Origin: Pholis gunnellus
Taxonomy: Eukaryota > Chordata > Actinopteri > Perciformes > Pholidae
DNA: 64,000 bases
Assembly (NCBI GenBank): GCA_910591455.2
Contig: OU342820.1
Span: 20,988,128 to 21,052,127 of the forward strand
Direction: 5' to 3'
Of this stretch, positions 34,292 to 50,163 are shown piece by piece. The notes beneath the pieces were generated by a model. It ran no database searches. It saw only the letters and a list, made by a program, of their open reading frames with translations, and was not told the DNA's origin. Positions within the stretch are counted from its first letter, which is position 1. Each line of letters begins with the position of its first letter. The position numbers and the translations under genes were made by a program.

Positions 34292-37270
34292 TCAGGAGAG
34301 CGGCCTCTTGGTTATGTCCTGTTCAGTCAGGTAGTAGTTCAGGTATCCTCCCAGAGTACCGACCGCCACCGCCGTCATGTGACTGGAGCAGCCGTCTGAG
34401 ACGACAACAAAAAGAAACAACAGAGAGAGAGAATACGTTGAAGACATCGAGCATAAAAACGCTTCATTACAAAAGTTCTGCCTTCAAACCATCACTGAGA
34501 TGAAAGTAAACTAGTATCAACAGTAAAATGACTTCTGATTCAACTGTAAAAAGTCCACATAGTGAAAATAGAGAAGTGGATCACATCATATATTACAGTA
34601 GATGTGTCACAGACTACCTGGGAGTATTTTCTCCCTCCTCTTCACTCTCCTGTGAGGCTGCATCTGTTCCAGCAGCTCGTCTCCGATGATCTGAGAGATG
34701 ATGCTCTCTGAGGACACAAACAGAGAAGATCAACTCTCCATCTTCATCCTCATCTTCATCCAGGTGTTGACCTCCGTCTCATTCAGCCCGTCTACAGACG
34801 CCTGCTCAGGAACCAATGAGTCTTCCTTCACACCACATGTTATATCCTCTGTTGTTGTTTTTCTAACACTCACTGTCTCTCCCGAAGCAGCCCACCTCCT
34901 CGTCCTGCAGCCGGAGGATGTGCTGCAGCCAATCGGCTTTGTAGAAGTCGGAGAAACCGCTCAGTCCACAAATCAGGACTGTGGACGGAGAGAAGAGCAA
35001 CTCAAGTCAGTCGACACCTTCACTCACCTGCTGGATCCGTTTAGAGATATTTATAAAAGCTGTTTAGCTTCTGATTGAAACTTTTTTACGTTTTTACGAT
35101 TGTTTGACATTTTACAGACAAACCATTAAAGGAGCAGTGTGTAGGATTTAGTGACATCTAGTGGTGAAGTTACACTTTACAACCAACTGAACACTTCTTT
35201 GATCACTCCTCCCTTTCTACGCGAGTACAGAACTACGGTGCCTTCAGGTAGCATGAAATAACGTAAAAGTCTCTCTCTAGAGCCAGGGTTTGGTTTGTCC
35301 CTTCTGGGCTACAGTAGAAACATCGTGGCGGACTCCGCCTCCTGCTCCCTATGAAGATATGAAGGGCTCACAGTAAGCTCACGAAAACACAACAATTGTT
35401 AGTTTCAGGTGATCAATTATTCACTAATTCACTAATATTATATTTCTGCTGATAAATAATAAATATTACACACTGTACCTTAAATTAAAGTATAATTGGA
35501 TGATTAATCAGAATAATTATTAGTTGCAGAACTAATAAGAACTTAAGAACTTCCAAAATCCGTTTTGAAAGCATGACAATTGCCAGAATTGGAGATACAA
35601 GTTTCTTAACTAACGAGCATAATATGCAAAACAGTTTGAAATCAGTACAAAATGTTGAGGAACATAATGTTGAAATACAAACTACAAAGAAAGAGAAGGA
35701 GAATAGTCCGAGGAGAGAGAGGTGAGACCCACTGTTTTCCATGAAGATGTCCACCGTCTGCTCGGTCAGACCGTCCCTCATGATGTCCTGGTTGGTCTTC
35801 ATCATGTTGGAGCAGAAGATCTTCTGGTAGTTGCCTTCGGTCATGTTGGCTCGGGACGGCCGAGTGTCGCCCTTCAGCAGGTTGGTGCAGCCTCTCTGAG
35901 AAACACGAAGAGGTCAGCGTCTCAGAGAGTCAGAGGAGGCGAGGTCGTGAAGAGGGGGATCGATCATCGAGAACATCGACACCACTCTTGTTAGCTTAGC
36001 TTAGCATAAAGACCGGAAGCAGGAGGAAACCTCCAAACATCAGAGATACATCTACCAGCAACTGTGCATGCAGATAAAACCAGAAGACAACCTCCGGTCC
36101 TGAAGAGTGAAACCGAAGCTTCATGTGTTGAAGCTGCATTCTCTCTAATGTCCACCAGGGGGCGACTCCTCTGGTTGTATAGAAGTCTATGAGAAAATGA
36201 CTCTACTTCTCTCTTGATTTATTACCTCAGTAAACATTGTAAACATGAGTTTATGGTCTCAAAGTTGTTTCCCTTTACTTCCAGTCTTTATGCTAAGCTA
36301 ATCTGATCGCCTCCAGCTACAAACTAAATGCATAAGATTGAATCAAATGACGGCTTTAAGCGTTTTAATTCATGCATCATGTCTTCATGCCTCATTTCTG
36401 GAGTGTCTGAGACGTTGAAGAAGGACTGCAGAACCTTCACCGTACACAAACATTAATATTAATACCGACATGTCAAACTGGAGTGAACGTCTCACCATTC
36501 TCCCGATCATGAAGTAGAGCAGCTGGTGAGACAGCGAGTAGTGTGGACAGCCGAAGCGAGTCATGGTGTCCCGGCAGGGTTTGGTGACGATGCAGGGCGT
36601 CCCGTTCATCTTCCTGCTCAGGACAGAAGACGACAGTTCCCTCTCACTGAAGCATCGTTCCTCTCTTAGTTTATTTGTTTGTTTTGAGACTCAAATTATA
36701 ATTTAAAGCGACAGAAAAAACAACAGCAGCAAATCCTCACTTTGGACCAGCTGGAGGAAACCATGTGGTCATTTTCACTGTATAACGTTTTTGTTTTGTA
36801 AGTATTTACTTATTTTATTCATTATTATTTTTTCTTTTTACAAATTGAACCAAAACACCGGCAACGAGGAAGGTTTTGGGAAGATAATAATGAGAATAAA
36901 TATGAAAGAAAACTGTAATCATACCCTCTAAACTAAAAATACTTCTGGTTTTAATTCAAATCAAACACTATAACTAAGATTGTTTACACGATATTTAGTC
37001 ATCTGATCTGTAGAGGAAACCATAAAGTGCATCTTTGGTTTTTGACTCTTTCAGCAGATAAAGAATCATAAACAGTTACTGATTGTTTTGTGTTACACTC
37101 GAACAAATTGCTCCTAAATTGAAACCATTGACTGAAAACAAAAACAACTAAAACGATATTAAAACAATTTCTTTGATAGATTTTTCTTTCGTTAGTTATT
37201 TGTTTGGTTTACTTATTTTTGTTGTTTAGTATATTTAGTTTTTTGTTTGTTTATGAATAACTGTGGTTAT

Positions 37271-37323
<53 letters not shown>

Positions 37324-37614
37324 GCCTATGGTTTTACAGAACAGGAGACGCAGCGATAGAAAGGATTTCTTTGTTCTTTTGTGTGCGTGCTTGTTTTTTT
37401 TTTAATCACTAAATCATAAGAAACACAGACATTTTGACAATGAACTCCTTTGCCTTCATTAACCACAAACTCGTTGTGCCTCAATGGCTCTTTGATTTAA
37501 GTTTGAGTTTTTTTAAATGGCCACTACAGACAGACTTTGACCGTATCAGACGGGTCGTGAACCTCGGTCTGGGGAAGTCACCTCCCTCCATTCTGGTGGT
37601 GAAATGAAGTCAGG

Positions 37615-37666
<52 letters not shown>

Positions 37667-39068
37667 TGCATTTGTGTCCTTCTCTGTGTTGACATGCGAT
37701 ACCGTACCAGGTTCCCAGCAGCAGCGTCAGACATTTGTCGCTGAGCTGCTCGTCGTAGCACTCGGTGGTCATGGTGGAGGGATACACCAGGCTGCTGTCC
37801 GTGGAGCTCCACTCCTGAGGAACCAACCAGAAGCTCCACGACAGCAGGGGCTCGAACTCTGAGTGAGGACGGGAATAGTCATTAGAAGTCATCATCTGAT
37901 TCCATAAAATACCGTCAGTGTAAGAAGAAGTATTCAGATCCTTTACAACAGGCAAAGTACTAATACCACACTGTGAAAATACCCCACTACAAGTACAAAA
38001 ACTTAAGTAAAAGTATGTTGTGTAGTTAGTTAAAAGTGTTGTACTTGTAGAGTTCTGATCATTTGGTTGCGTTAAGGGTTTGTTTACTGTTCCGACTTTA
38101 CACCACAGGGCCTCTGGGTAATGAAGTCTTTCCTCCCTCACCTCTGTAGTATTTGGGGTCGTTCTGCTGCAGCGCGGCGACGGCCTTGTTGAAGCTTTGG
38201 TCCAGACGTCTCACCAGAGCGACGGCGGTGGTTCTCTGAGCCCAACTGACCGGGTCGCTGTGAGGCCACGTCCGAACGGCCTCCTTCAGCTCAGCTGGGA
38301 CGCCAAAAAAAACAACAGAATCAGGATCAGAGGAAACACATTCCTTACACAAACAAAGGCCATTTGTGTTCCCCAGAGGATGAACCTTACTTTTCCTCTA
38401 GCGCCACCATGAGCTTCACGGTTGAGGTTTAGACCAAAATATCTCTACAACTATGAGATGGATTGACATGGACATTTTGTTCAGACATTCATGTTCCCCA
38501 GAGGATGAGTCCTGGTGACTTTGGTGATCCTCTGACTTTTCCTCTATGTTAAAATAATAACAATAATAATACACATTTTTGTAATAGCAGCATTTGGAAA
38601 AAACTAATAGAAAAAGCATTCAGTGTCCCACTAAACCTGAAAAACTAAAATAAGGAACTGTCCGTTTGGTTTGAGCTTCTTTAACTTTAAGTAATTCCCC
38701 TTTAAAACTTCCCGTAATAATCAGGGTCGATCCACTTCACCAGCGACTAGTTTTATTAGTAGTAGTAGTGAACCACTTTATCTGGACCCGTGACAAAAAC
38801 AAACTGCAGATATTTTCCAGATGTTTCCTGCAGCCGAGAGGAAAAAGTCTCCTTCTGCAGCCTGCAGCCCGGGACGTGTTTACGTACCCTGCAGCATGAG
38901 GAACCCGACCACCCCGTCCAGGTTGATGTGCTCGTGTTGCTGCTCCAGGAAGGATGCTCCCCGGGTGAGGCTGCTCAGGATGTCATCGATCACCTCCGCC
39001 CGCGACCCAGACAACACTGCGGCAAACAGAACCAGCGCTGCGGCCAGCTGGTGCCCCGCGGCCCGCAT
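34292..39068 (-). CDS. c16orf89: C16orf89 homologue (UPF0764), secreted glycoprotein
   Basis: Eight coding exons on the minus strand, 354 residues: 38888-39068, 38142-38294, 37708-37858, 36496-36613, 35733-35895, 34874-34978, 34618-34707, 34292-34395. The first in-frame ATG gives a signal peptide (hydrophobic LAAALVLFAAVLSGS), then EVIDDILSSLTRG. Recognisable family segments include SFWLVPQEWSS, CYDEQLSDKCLTLLLGTW, TRFGCPHYSLSHQLLYFMIGRM (shortened here: FGCPHYSLSHQ) and CSNMMKTNQDI. There are many cysteines and two sequons (NGT, NMT), fitting a folded secreted glycoprotein. The human protein is secreted and thyroid-enriched; its molecular role is unknown. It sits head-to-head with alg1, as in human 16p13.3. 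Two MITE-like elements occupy introns. Confidence 0.93.
35127..35484. mobile_element. MITE-like element in a C16orf89 intron
   Basis: It begins AAAGGAGCAGTGTGTAGGAT and ends ATTACACACTGTACCTT, an imperfect terminal inverted pair (AAGGNNCAGTGTGTA). The start, including GACATCTAGTGGTGAAG, matches a repeat I recall as abundant in percomorph fish genomes. No coding capacity. The target duplication is not clear. Confidence 0.7.
35991..36302. mobile_element. Inverted-repeat element with nested family A copy
   Basis: The ends are inverted copies of TTAGCTTAGCATAAAGACYG followed by GAAG and GGAAAC. Inside (about 36110-36262) is a copy of family A carrying the CTCF-like CCACCAGGGGGCGAC at 36152-36166. 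It lies in the C16orf89 intron between exons 4 and 5. Confidence 0.7.
37269..37320. repeat. (AT)n microsatellite in a C16orf89 intron
   Basis: About 25 AT units with one interruption; a (GT)n of similar size follows at 37618-37661. Confidence 0.9.
37918..38060 (+). repeat. AGTAC-rich dispersed repeat (family B) fragment
   Basis: It shares AGAAGTATTCAGATCCTTTA, CAAAGTACTAATACCACACT and ACAAGTAAAAGTA-type blocks with the copies in alg1 introns and at 51973-52450. Located in a C16orf89 intron. Confidence 0.6.
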
Positions 39069-39408
39069 GATCTCACTCGGATTGTCCGCTGTGTTTGGAG
39101 GTTTGAAGGTGTCCGGGACAGAAAACAAGGAGAGAGGAGAGGGGGGAGGAGGACAAGCTGTGTCTCCTCTAACAAAGGGGAGGAGGGGGGGGGTCACATG
39201 ACGTCACAGAGGCTGTCATTACGAAATCTCAACTTTAAAGTTATTTATCCTTTTATTTCTGGTTCACATCATTTGTCATCGTTATTTATGCTCCACTTCC
39301 TCAAAGTTTGTACGACGGATAAAATGATTGCATTGTTCTAGGAAACTACAATATTATTAATTCAATGTTTCATTAGATGTTCTGCTGAATAATAAGCTCA
39401 GATAATGT

Positions 39409-39484
<76 letters not shown>

Positions 39485-40622
39485 CTTTATTAATCCCACA
39501 ACACGCTACAGCAGCATTAAAGCAATAAAAAACTCAAGACTCAAACACTGACTGATTGGTTTGTGTTACACTCAAACAAATTGCTCCTACATTTAAACCA
39601 TTGACTGGACTGAAAACAAATACAACAAATATTAAATATTAAAATACACAATATATAGGCCTACAATAAAATAGAATATTAAATGAACTAACTAAACAAT
39701 GGTGCAAAGAAAAACAGTTATTTTGAACCCAGCATATTGGTTTCATAAACTGTTCCCAGAGAAGCGACTGTGAGTGTGTGTAACGGAGCCATAATTAAGT
39801 AGGTATGAGTACATGTTTAAAAGATATTAGTGTGAAAAGATAAACAGAACATTGTGATAAAGTAAACATTAGTTAAAAATCATGCCAGGAAAATTGGGAC
39901 GAAATACAAAAACATTTCCCAGAAAAGTGTACAGATGTGATTCGACCAGCCTGACCCAGACAAGAGGAATCACTTCATGAGAGATGAGTTTGGTTTTTGG
40001 TTTCAATTGACGGGATTTGAAGTGTGACGTAAGATTTAGAACTATAAGGTATAAAAGTGAGACGTATAAGAACTCTGACACTTTGGATCTGTTGTGAACT
40101 TGTCACTGTGAGCACAAGAATAAACGATTGCCCCCTTTTTTTCTATACATTTTTCTATATGTTTGATGAGATTTATCAGTAGAATTTGTCATTTTCATTC
40201 CTGTTGAGATCAAATACAAAAATGTGCAAATCCTGGAAATAATAAAGGCAGATTGAACATGTCAAAATAGATGAGTGACAGTCAAGTTTGTATTTGTCAC
40301 ATATTCAACATCAGTAAACTGCTTTGTTGCCCCTCCAGTACTGTGCTTAGATACCGCACATATGCAATATAATACAACAAAGTACAATAGGCTGTATACA
40401 ACAAAGTATAACAATAAAAAACACAAGTAAAATCATTGGATTCAGATATTTTTTTCAGATAATGACAAGAACAGTAAAATAAAAAAGTTAATTAAATGGT
40501 ATATCTCTTATTTTATTATTGATCTCATATTTGTAGTGTGATGACCATATTTTCTGTCGTACTTGAACGCACCATAAAGTCCGCGGTCTCTTTAAATCTG
40601 AAGCTCCTCCTCTTCCGCTGAG
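39069..40622. other. Divergent intergenic region between C16orf89 and alg1
   Basis: About 1.6 kb separates the two start codons. It holds a (GATA)n array at 39409-39484 with adjoining retroposon-like sequence and otherwise A+T-rich DNA without a gene. Confidence 0.65.
39409..39500 (-). mobile_element. (GATA)n tail and end of a truncated non-LTR retroposon
   Basis: About 19 GATA units run into GATACTTTATTAATCCCAC. On the minus strand this reads GGGATTAATAAAGTATC(TATC)n, the type of 3' end and simple-repeat tail I associate with fish non-LTR retrotransposons. The body continues rightward for an uncertain distance (perhaps to about 39700) and has no coding capacity. Confidence 0.55.
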
Positions 40623-40632
40623 CCACGTCATC
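40623..40632 (-). promoter_or_regulatory. UPRE/ATF6-XBP1-type element before alg1
   Basis: CCACGTCATC reads GATGACGTGG on the minus strand, containing the TGACGTGG core bound by ATF6 and XBP1 in the unfolded-protein response. It ends 17 bases before the alg1 ATG. It would also be read as a CRE-like site. Confidence 0.5.
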
Positions 40633-40649
40633 ACTGATCACAAACAAAC

Positions 40650-45648
<4,999 letters not shown>

Positions 45649-45801
45649 TGGGACACCAGAGCGGGACCTTTAACCACCAACCTCTGAATTCTGTTCTATT
45701 GTGTTAACAGCAATAAGGCTGAGGAGTCTCACAGGAGCTTCTTCTGTTTCACTGGAGACGAAACGCAGCAGAAACACTAAAAAACAGCAACGCTCTATAT
45801 G

Positions 45802-46425
45802 AAGGTCTTTGTAATAAGCGTTAGTTAAAAGGTAATAAAGCCTTTATAAGATTCTTATTCACATTATGTGTTAAAAACACTATAAATGTTAATACAAGCA
45901 TTATAAACATGTTTATTATTAGATAATATGGCATTTATAAGCACCTAAAATAAAAGTTTTAGCAGTTTAAACACTTAACATATAAAAAGTTTAACTAACT
46001 TACCTTTTATTTCATTGCTTCTTTATCAACATTAAATACATGCTTTATTACACATTTATTAGCAGTCCAGTTAATGCAGGTAGTGGAATCTAAAGCGAGA
46101 ACAATTCATAAATCCTTTATTATGCACTTATTAACAGTTGTGTCTTAAAACTGATAATGAATGTATAATAAAGTACGTATTCATCTTAATAAAGGTTTAA
46201 CGTGATATAATAGGTACGGTAGTTGTGTAATAATTATAAGATACTCAAAAACTTTTGTTAATGTTCTTAAGTCTATAAACTAACAGGTTTTCTATAAGTG
46301 CTTATAAATGTCTTAACAATAAACAAGTTCATAATTCTATCAACACTTATAGTCTTAACACATAATGTAAATACGAGTTATAACAGCTTTATTACCTTTT
46401 AACTAACACTTATTACGAGGACCTT
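45802..46425. mobile_element. Foldback MITE-like element with ~66-bp terminal inverted repeats
   Basis: The left end AAGGTCTTTGTAATAAGCGT pairs with the right end read on the minus strand, AAGGTCCTCGTAATAAGTGT. Similarity continues through GTTAGTTAAAAGGTAATAAAGC to CACATTAT with about ten mismatches. The interior is A+T-rich with TTATAAGCAC-type blocks and no coding capacity. Similar internal sequence occurs near 59060-59150. The target duplication is not evident. Confidence 0.8.
45834..45839 (+). terminator. First alg1 poly(A) signal, inside the foldback element
   Basis: AATAAA lies 186 bases after the alg1 stop and belongs to the left inverted repeat of the element at 45802-46425. A second plus-strand AATAAA is at 46502-46507. 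Confidence 0.5.
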
Positions 46426-46501
46426 TTCATTCCAGTGTGTTTTTTTCTACTTCGGGGAACTTCGATGTGTAAAAAGGACTTTGATACGATGTACATTTGT
46501 A

Positions 46502-46516
46502 AATAAAATCTTTATT
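46502..46516. terminator. Overlapping convergent poly(A) signals of alg1 and eef2kmt
   Basis: AATAAA on the plus strand (46502-46507) and TTTATT, i.e. AATAAA on the minus strand (46511-46516), lie four bases apart. The minus-strand signal begins only nine bases after the eef2kmt stop codon. Confidence 0.65.
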
Positions 46517-46524
46517 GTCTCCGG

Positions 46525-48787
46525 TCACCTGAACAGTCTGATCATCTCTACAGCAGAGACTCTGTCGGAAGGAAACACTCGGCTGACGGCTCCTGTGATC
46601 ACGTGATGGACGATTCCTGCTTTTTCTGTCAAAATAAAAACACATTCAGTCGGTTAAAAGCATCCAGAAGGCGTCGATTAGTATAAATAATAAATAATAA
46701 AGAGAGGTAAGTCATGTCAGCTGACATCTCTGTCTCACCGAGCAGCTGCTTGAAGCCGCCGTACGTCTCCTGGTTCCTGATGGTGGAGCAGATGAAGACC
46801 TCCGGAGACGAACACCTCAGGATCTTAGAGAGCAGCTCCACCAGACCCTCTACAACATCTGGGTCATACACCACATCTGCACAGGAGGGAGGAAACATCT
46901 GCATCTGAACGAGGAGGGAGGCGTCAAAGAATAGAGACGTTTTCTACTGTGAGGAACTTTTAACGGTCTCAGTGTAGTCCTGATCCTCTACATGAACCAG
47001 TCTCAGTTTAGTCCTGATCCTCTATATGAACCAGCCTCAGTGTAGTCCTGATCCTCTACATGAACCAGTCTCAGTTTAGTCCTGATCCTCTACATGAACC
47101 AGTCTCAGTTTAGTCCTGATCCTCTATATGAACCAGTCTCAGTGTAGTCCTGATCCTCTATATGAACCAGTCTCAGTGTAGTCCTGATCCTCTATATGAC
47201 ACCACGCTGCTGGAGACCCAGGACGTATTGATGGACCCGCTGGAGGGAAGGGAGAACCAGAACCAGGACTGAGAGGAGCAGACTGTCGGACCTGCTGCAG
47301 AACAATATTTTTATATCAACGATGGATCAGATTACTTTGTGACCAAACTCTATGAAGCGTTTTAGCTCCTTTCAGCTGATTCTTTTGGTTGCGTCTCAGT
47401 GTTTTCGTCTCCATCGATCCTTCAGAACGGACCATCTGGACTCTGACCTGCAGCGATGACGGTGTCGGCCCCGATCTGAGCGATCTGCTCCTCCGTCGCC
47501 GAGGTCCAGTCCAGCTCCTCCACGGCGACCGTCGGCTCGGTCAGACCGTTCAGCCGGACGTTGTCTCTCAGCTTCTGCAGGACTCGGGGGTGACAGTCGC
47601 TGAAGACGTATCTGTTCGGGCCGCAGGAGCGACAGACGGTGATGCCGGTCAAACCCACGCCGCTGCCCAGCTCCAGAACCGTCCTGCGGACCAGGAGGAC
47701 GCAGAGGGAACGGATTGTTAAAAAGAGAGTTGAGGGACGCGTTCTTCTCGTGGTGGTTTTTTTTAGGAGTTTTAGGATACCTGCCGGTGAAGGTCTGCCG
47801 GTGGTCCAGAGCCCACTCGGCCAGGTACAGAGCGGCGTCCCACGTCACCAGGCCGGTGGTCCCGCCTGAGATCAGAGCGACGTTTTCCAGCAGACTGACC
47901 GCTTCACCGCTGGGCTGCAGGGCGAGAAACAACACCCACATGTCAATATTAATAATATTAATACTAACCCGGCTGCAAATAAATAAACTAGAGACCGTGA
48001 AGGCTGAAATCAGGTGTGATTTAATGAACCAGATGTTGGGGAAACTAAATAATTTACTTAATTGATTACATGATTATGAGATAAAGGCTTTAAAAAGATT
48101 ATTGTGTGTTTTTTTTATATTTCTATAGAGTCTTTCTGACATTTTGGATCCCTGATGACGGACAGAAGTGTTGATACTCATTCATCTTATGAAATATGAA
48201 AGCTCAGCATGAAGCCTGATGGAAGTCCTCTCTGAGGTAAATACATCTGTGTGTGTTTAGTCATCGGCACCACGAGGATCCCGGCTGTGCAGCAGGTTCG
48301 GTACCAGAATGTAGCTCTTGTAGCACTCGGTCGAGTCTTCAGCACCGACCACTTCAGCCAGAGCGTCGTACAGCTCGTCCAGCGGATCGCAGCCCGCGGC
48401 CTCCTGCTGTGAAGACACGAGAGGGACCGCGTTACTTCAAACGAACACATCTGTAGCCATGTTTCTGGTGTGATGTCGGTCCAACGATTCAGTCCAGAGT
48501 GGAACGTCTTAAAGCTGCATTCTCTCTAGTGTCCACCAGGGGGCGACTCCTCTGGTTGTATAGAAGTCTATGAGAAAATGACTCTACTTCTCTCTTGATT
48601 TATTACCTCAGTAAACATTGTAAACATGAGTTTATGGTCTCAATCTCTAGTTTCAAGTCTTCTTCAATACAGCATGATGTTCATTTAGTAAATGATGGTC
48701 CATTTAGAGTCAAACAGACCATAAAGCAGGGGATGCTTTAGGGCGGGGCTACACAGTGATTGACAGGTCTCTACCAGAGAGAGAGAC

Positions 48788-48823
<36 letters not shown>

Positions 48824-49785
48824 CCGTCTGATGAGCTCGGAGAGGAACAGCTTCCTGTATCTGACTGAAGGTGGAAACTTCCGGCACAGAGAGTGAAAAC
48901 ACGTCTGTCAAAAACACAAAAGATTCATTGTTGATTATATTATTGATGTTTTATATCATGAAATCATGACATCATTGTGTGCCGGCTGACTGACCTGTTT
49001 CAGGATGTCTGAAATCAGATCTGACGATTTGTTACATTCAAGATCTTTTTCTAAAAACTGAAATGTAGAAATGGTCAGTTAGAAACATATATGAAGCTGT
49101 TTTAAACCCTTAATGAGGTAAATTTGCTAAAATACTTATTCATAAAAAGTCAGAAATTGTAAAGTTTATTCCACCTTTTATTATCAGCATTTTGACTTAA
49201 AATACAATAATAATAACTCTACTTTCAGCATTCTATCTTTATTTACTATTTAACAGAACACAAATAAAGACTGATATCGAGTATATACATACAGTATATT
49301 AATCAATTGTGATATTTTAATATATATATATATATATATTAATATATCACACTATTTTTCTTTACATCCTGCATTTCACGTTTGTTTTCGTGACAAATAA
49401 AACCACTGAATTTAATATAGTCAACCGTTATTAAATCAACAAGTCTGCATCGCTTGTTGTGTTCATATTCTATTTTGCAAATAAATGTACAATAAAATAT
49501 TTAAAAATCCAGAACACAGTGATGACAAATCTGCCGAATCCCACAGGAGAGTCCGCTGATCTGTGAAATAATATGAATCATATTCTGACACACAACCTCT
49601 TTTGTGAATGAAGTCCGGTGTTATGTTCACACAGAGACGCTGTGTTATCACCCGGTGGTACTCACGGTCCAGGGGAGAGAAACCAGCCGACTCATAGCGA
49701 AGAACGACTCTCGGAAGTCCCGTAAAACATCCGTCTTATTGACTCTTTTGCTTTCTGAGGTTTGGTTCTGCTCTGAACGCTCCAT
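46525..49785 (-). CDS. eef2kmt: Protein-lysine methyltransferase EEF2KMT (FAM86A)
   Basis: Eight coding exons on the minus strand, 324 residues: 49666-49785, 48995-49057, 48824-48904, 48305-48406, 47781-47914, 47448-47683, 46739-46876, 46525-46625. The human enzyme (330 residues) trimethylates Lys525 of elongation factor 2 using S-adenosylmethionine. The N-terminal FAM86 region includes FPPSVRYRKLFLSELIRR and DPLDELYDALAE. The Rossmann methyltransferase fold shows GTTGLVTWDAALYLAEWAL, motif I VLELGSGVGLTG, RYVFSDCHPRVLQKLRDNV, ELDW and the post-motif DVVYDPDVVEGLVELL. Exon 4 has a NAGNAG acceptor (CAGCAG at 48404-48409), so an in-frame Gln may be optional. It is convergent with alg1, as in human. 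Confidence 0.95.
46967..47199. repeat. 34-bp minisatellite, about 7 copies, in an eef2kmt intron
   Basis: Units of TCTCAGTGTAGTCCTGATCC plus TCTATATGAACCAG with GTG/TTT and TATATG/TACATG variants, between coding exons 6 and 7. Confidence 0.95.
48507..48745 (+). repeat. Dispersed repeat family A, near-complete copy in eef2kmt intron 3
   Basis: It begins near TTAAAGCTGCATTCTCTCTA and continues through CCACCAGGGGGCGAC (CTCF-like, 48533-48547), TAGAAGTCTATGAGAAAATG and AACATTGTAAACATGAGTTT to GACCATAAAGCAGGG. It is about 90% alike by eye to 15765-16030 in opposite orientation. Confidence 0.85.
48781..48823 (-). repeat. (GA)n / (CT)n abutting the eef2kmt exon 3 donor
   Basis: On the minus strand the intron starts GTCTGTCTCTCTCT, so the donor is embedded in the repeat and lacks a consensus +3 to +5. 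Confidence 0.85.
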
Positions 49786-50092
49786 GCTCTCTCACGTGTT
49801 TGTGTTTACTTCCTGATTACCCATAAGGCATCGCGCTAGAACTACACTACTGGGTAGAGGAGTTTTTTACTCAAATGACTATATTTTATATATATATAAT
49901 TAACAAGAACTTCGCATCTGTAAAAAAATATCCATGAAATTAAAAAAATATAGATATAAATTAAAAATGTAATTAAAATAAAATAGAAAAAATAAAAATT
50001 CTACATGTATTAGATATATTTAGATTTTTACTTATTTATTTTTTACATTTATTTCATGGATTTTTACATATATATATATATATATTTATGTG

Positions 50093-50163
<71 letters not shown>

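Noticed and set aside
47396..47941. 181-codon minus-strand ORF read as one unit
   Set aside because: It reads eef2kmt exon 5, the intron and a wrong frame of exon 6; the spliced model with the correct methyltransferase motif I is preferred.
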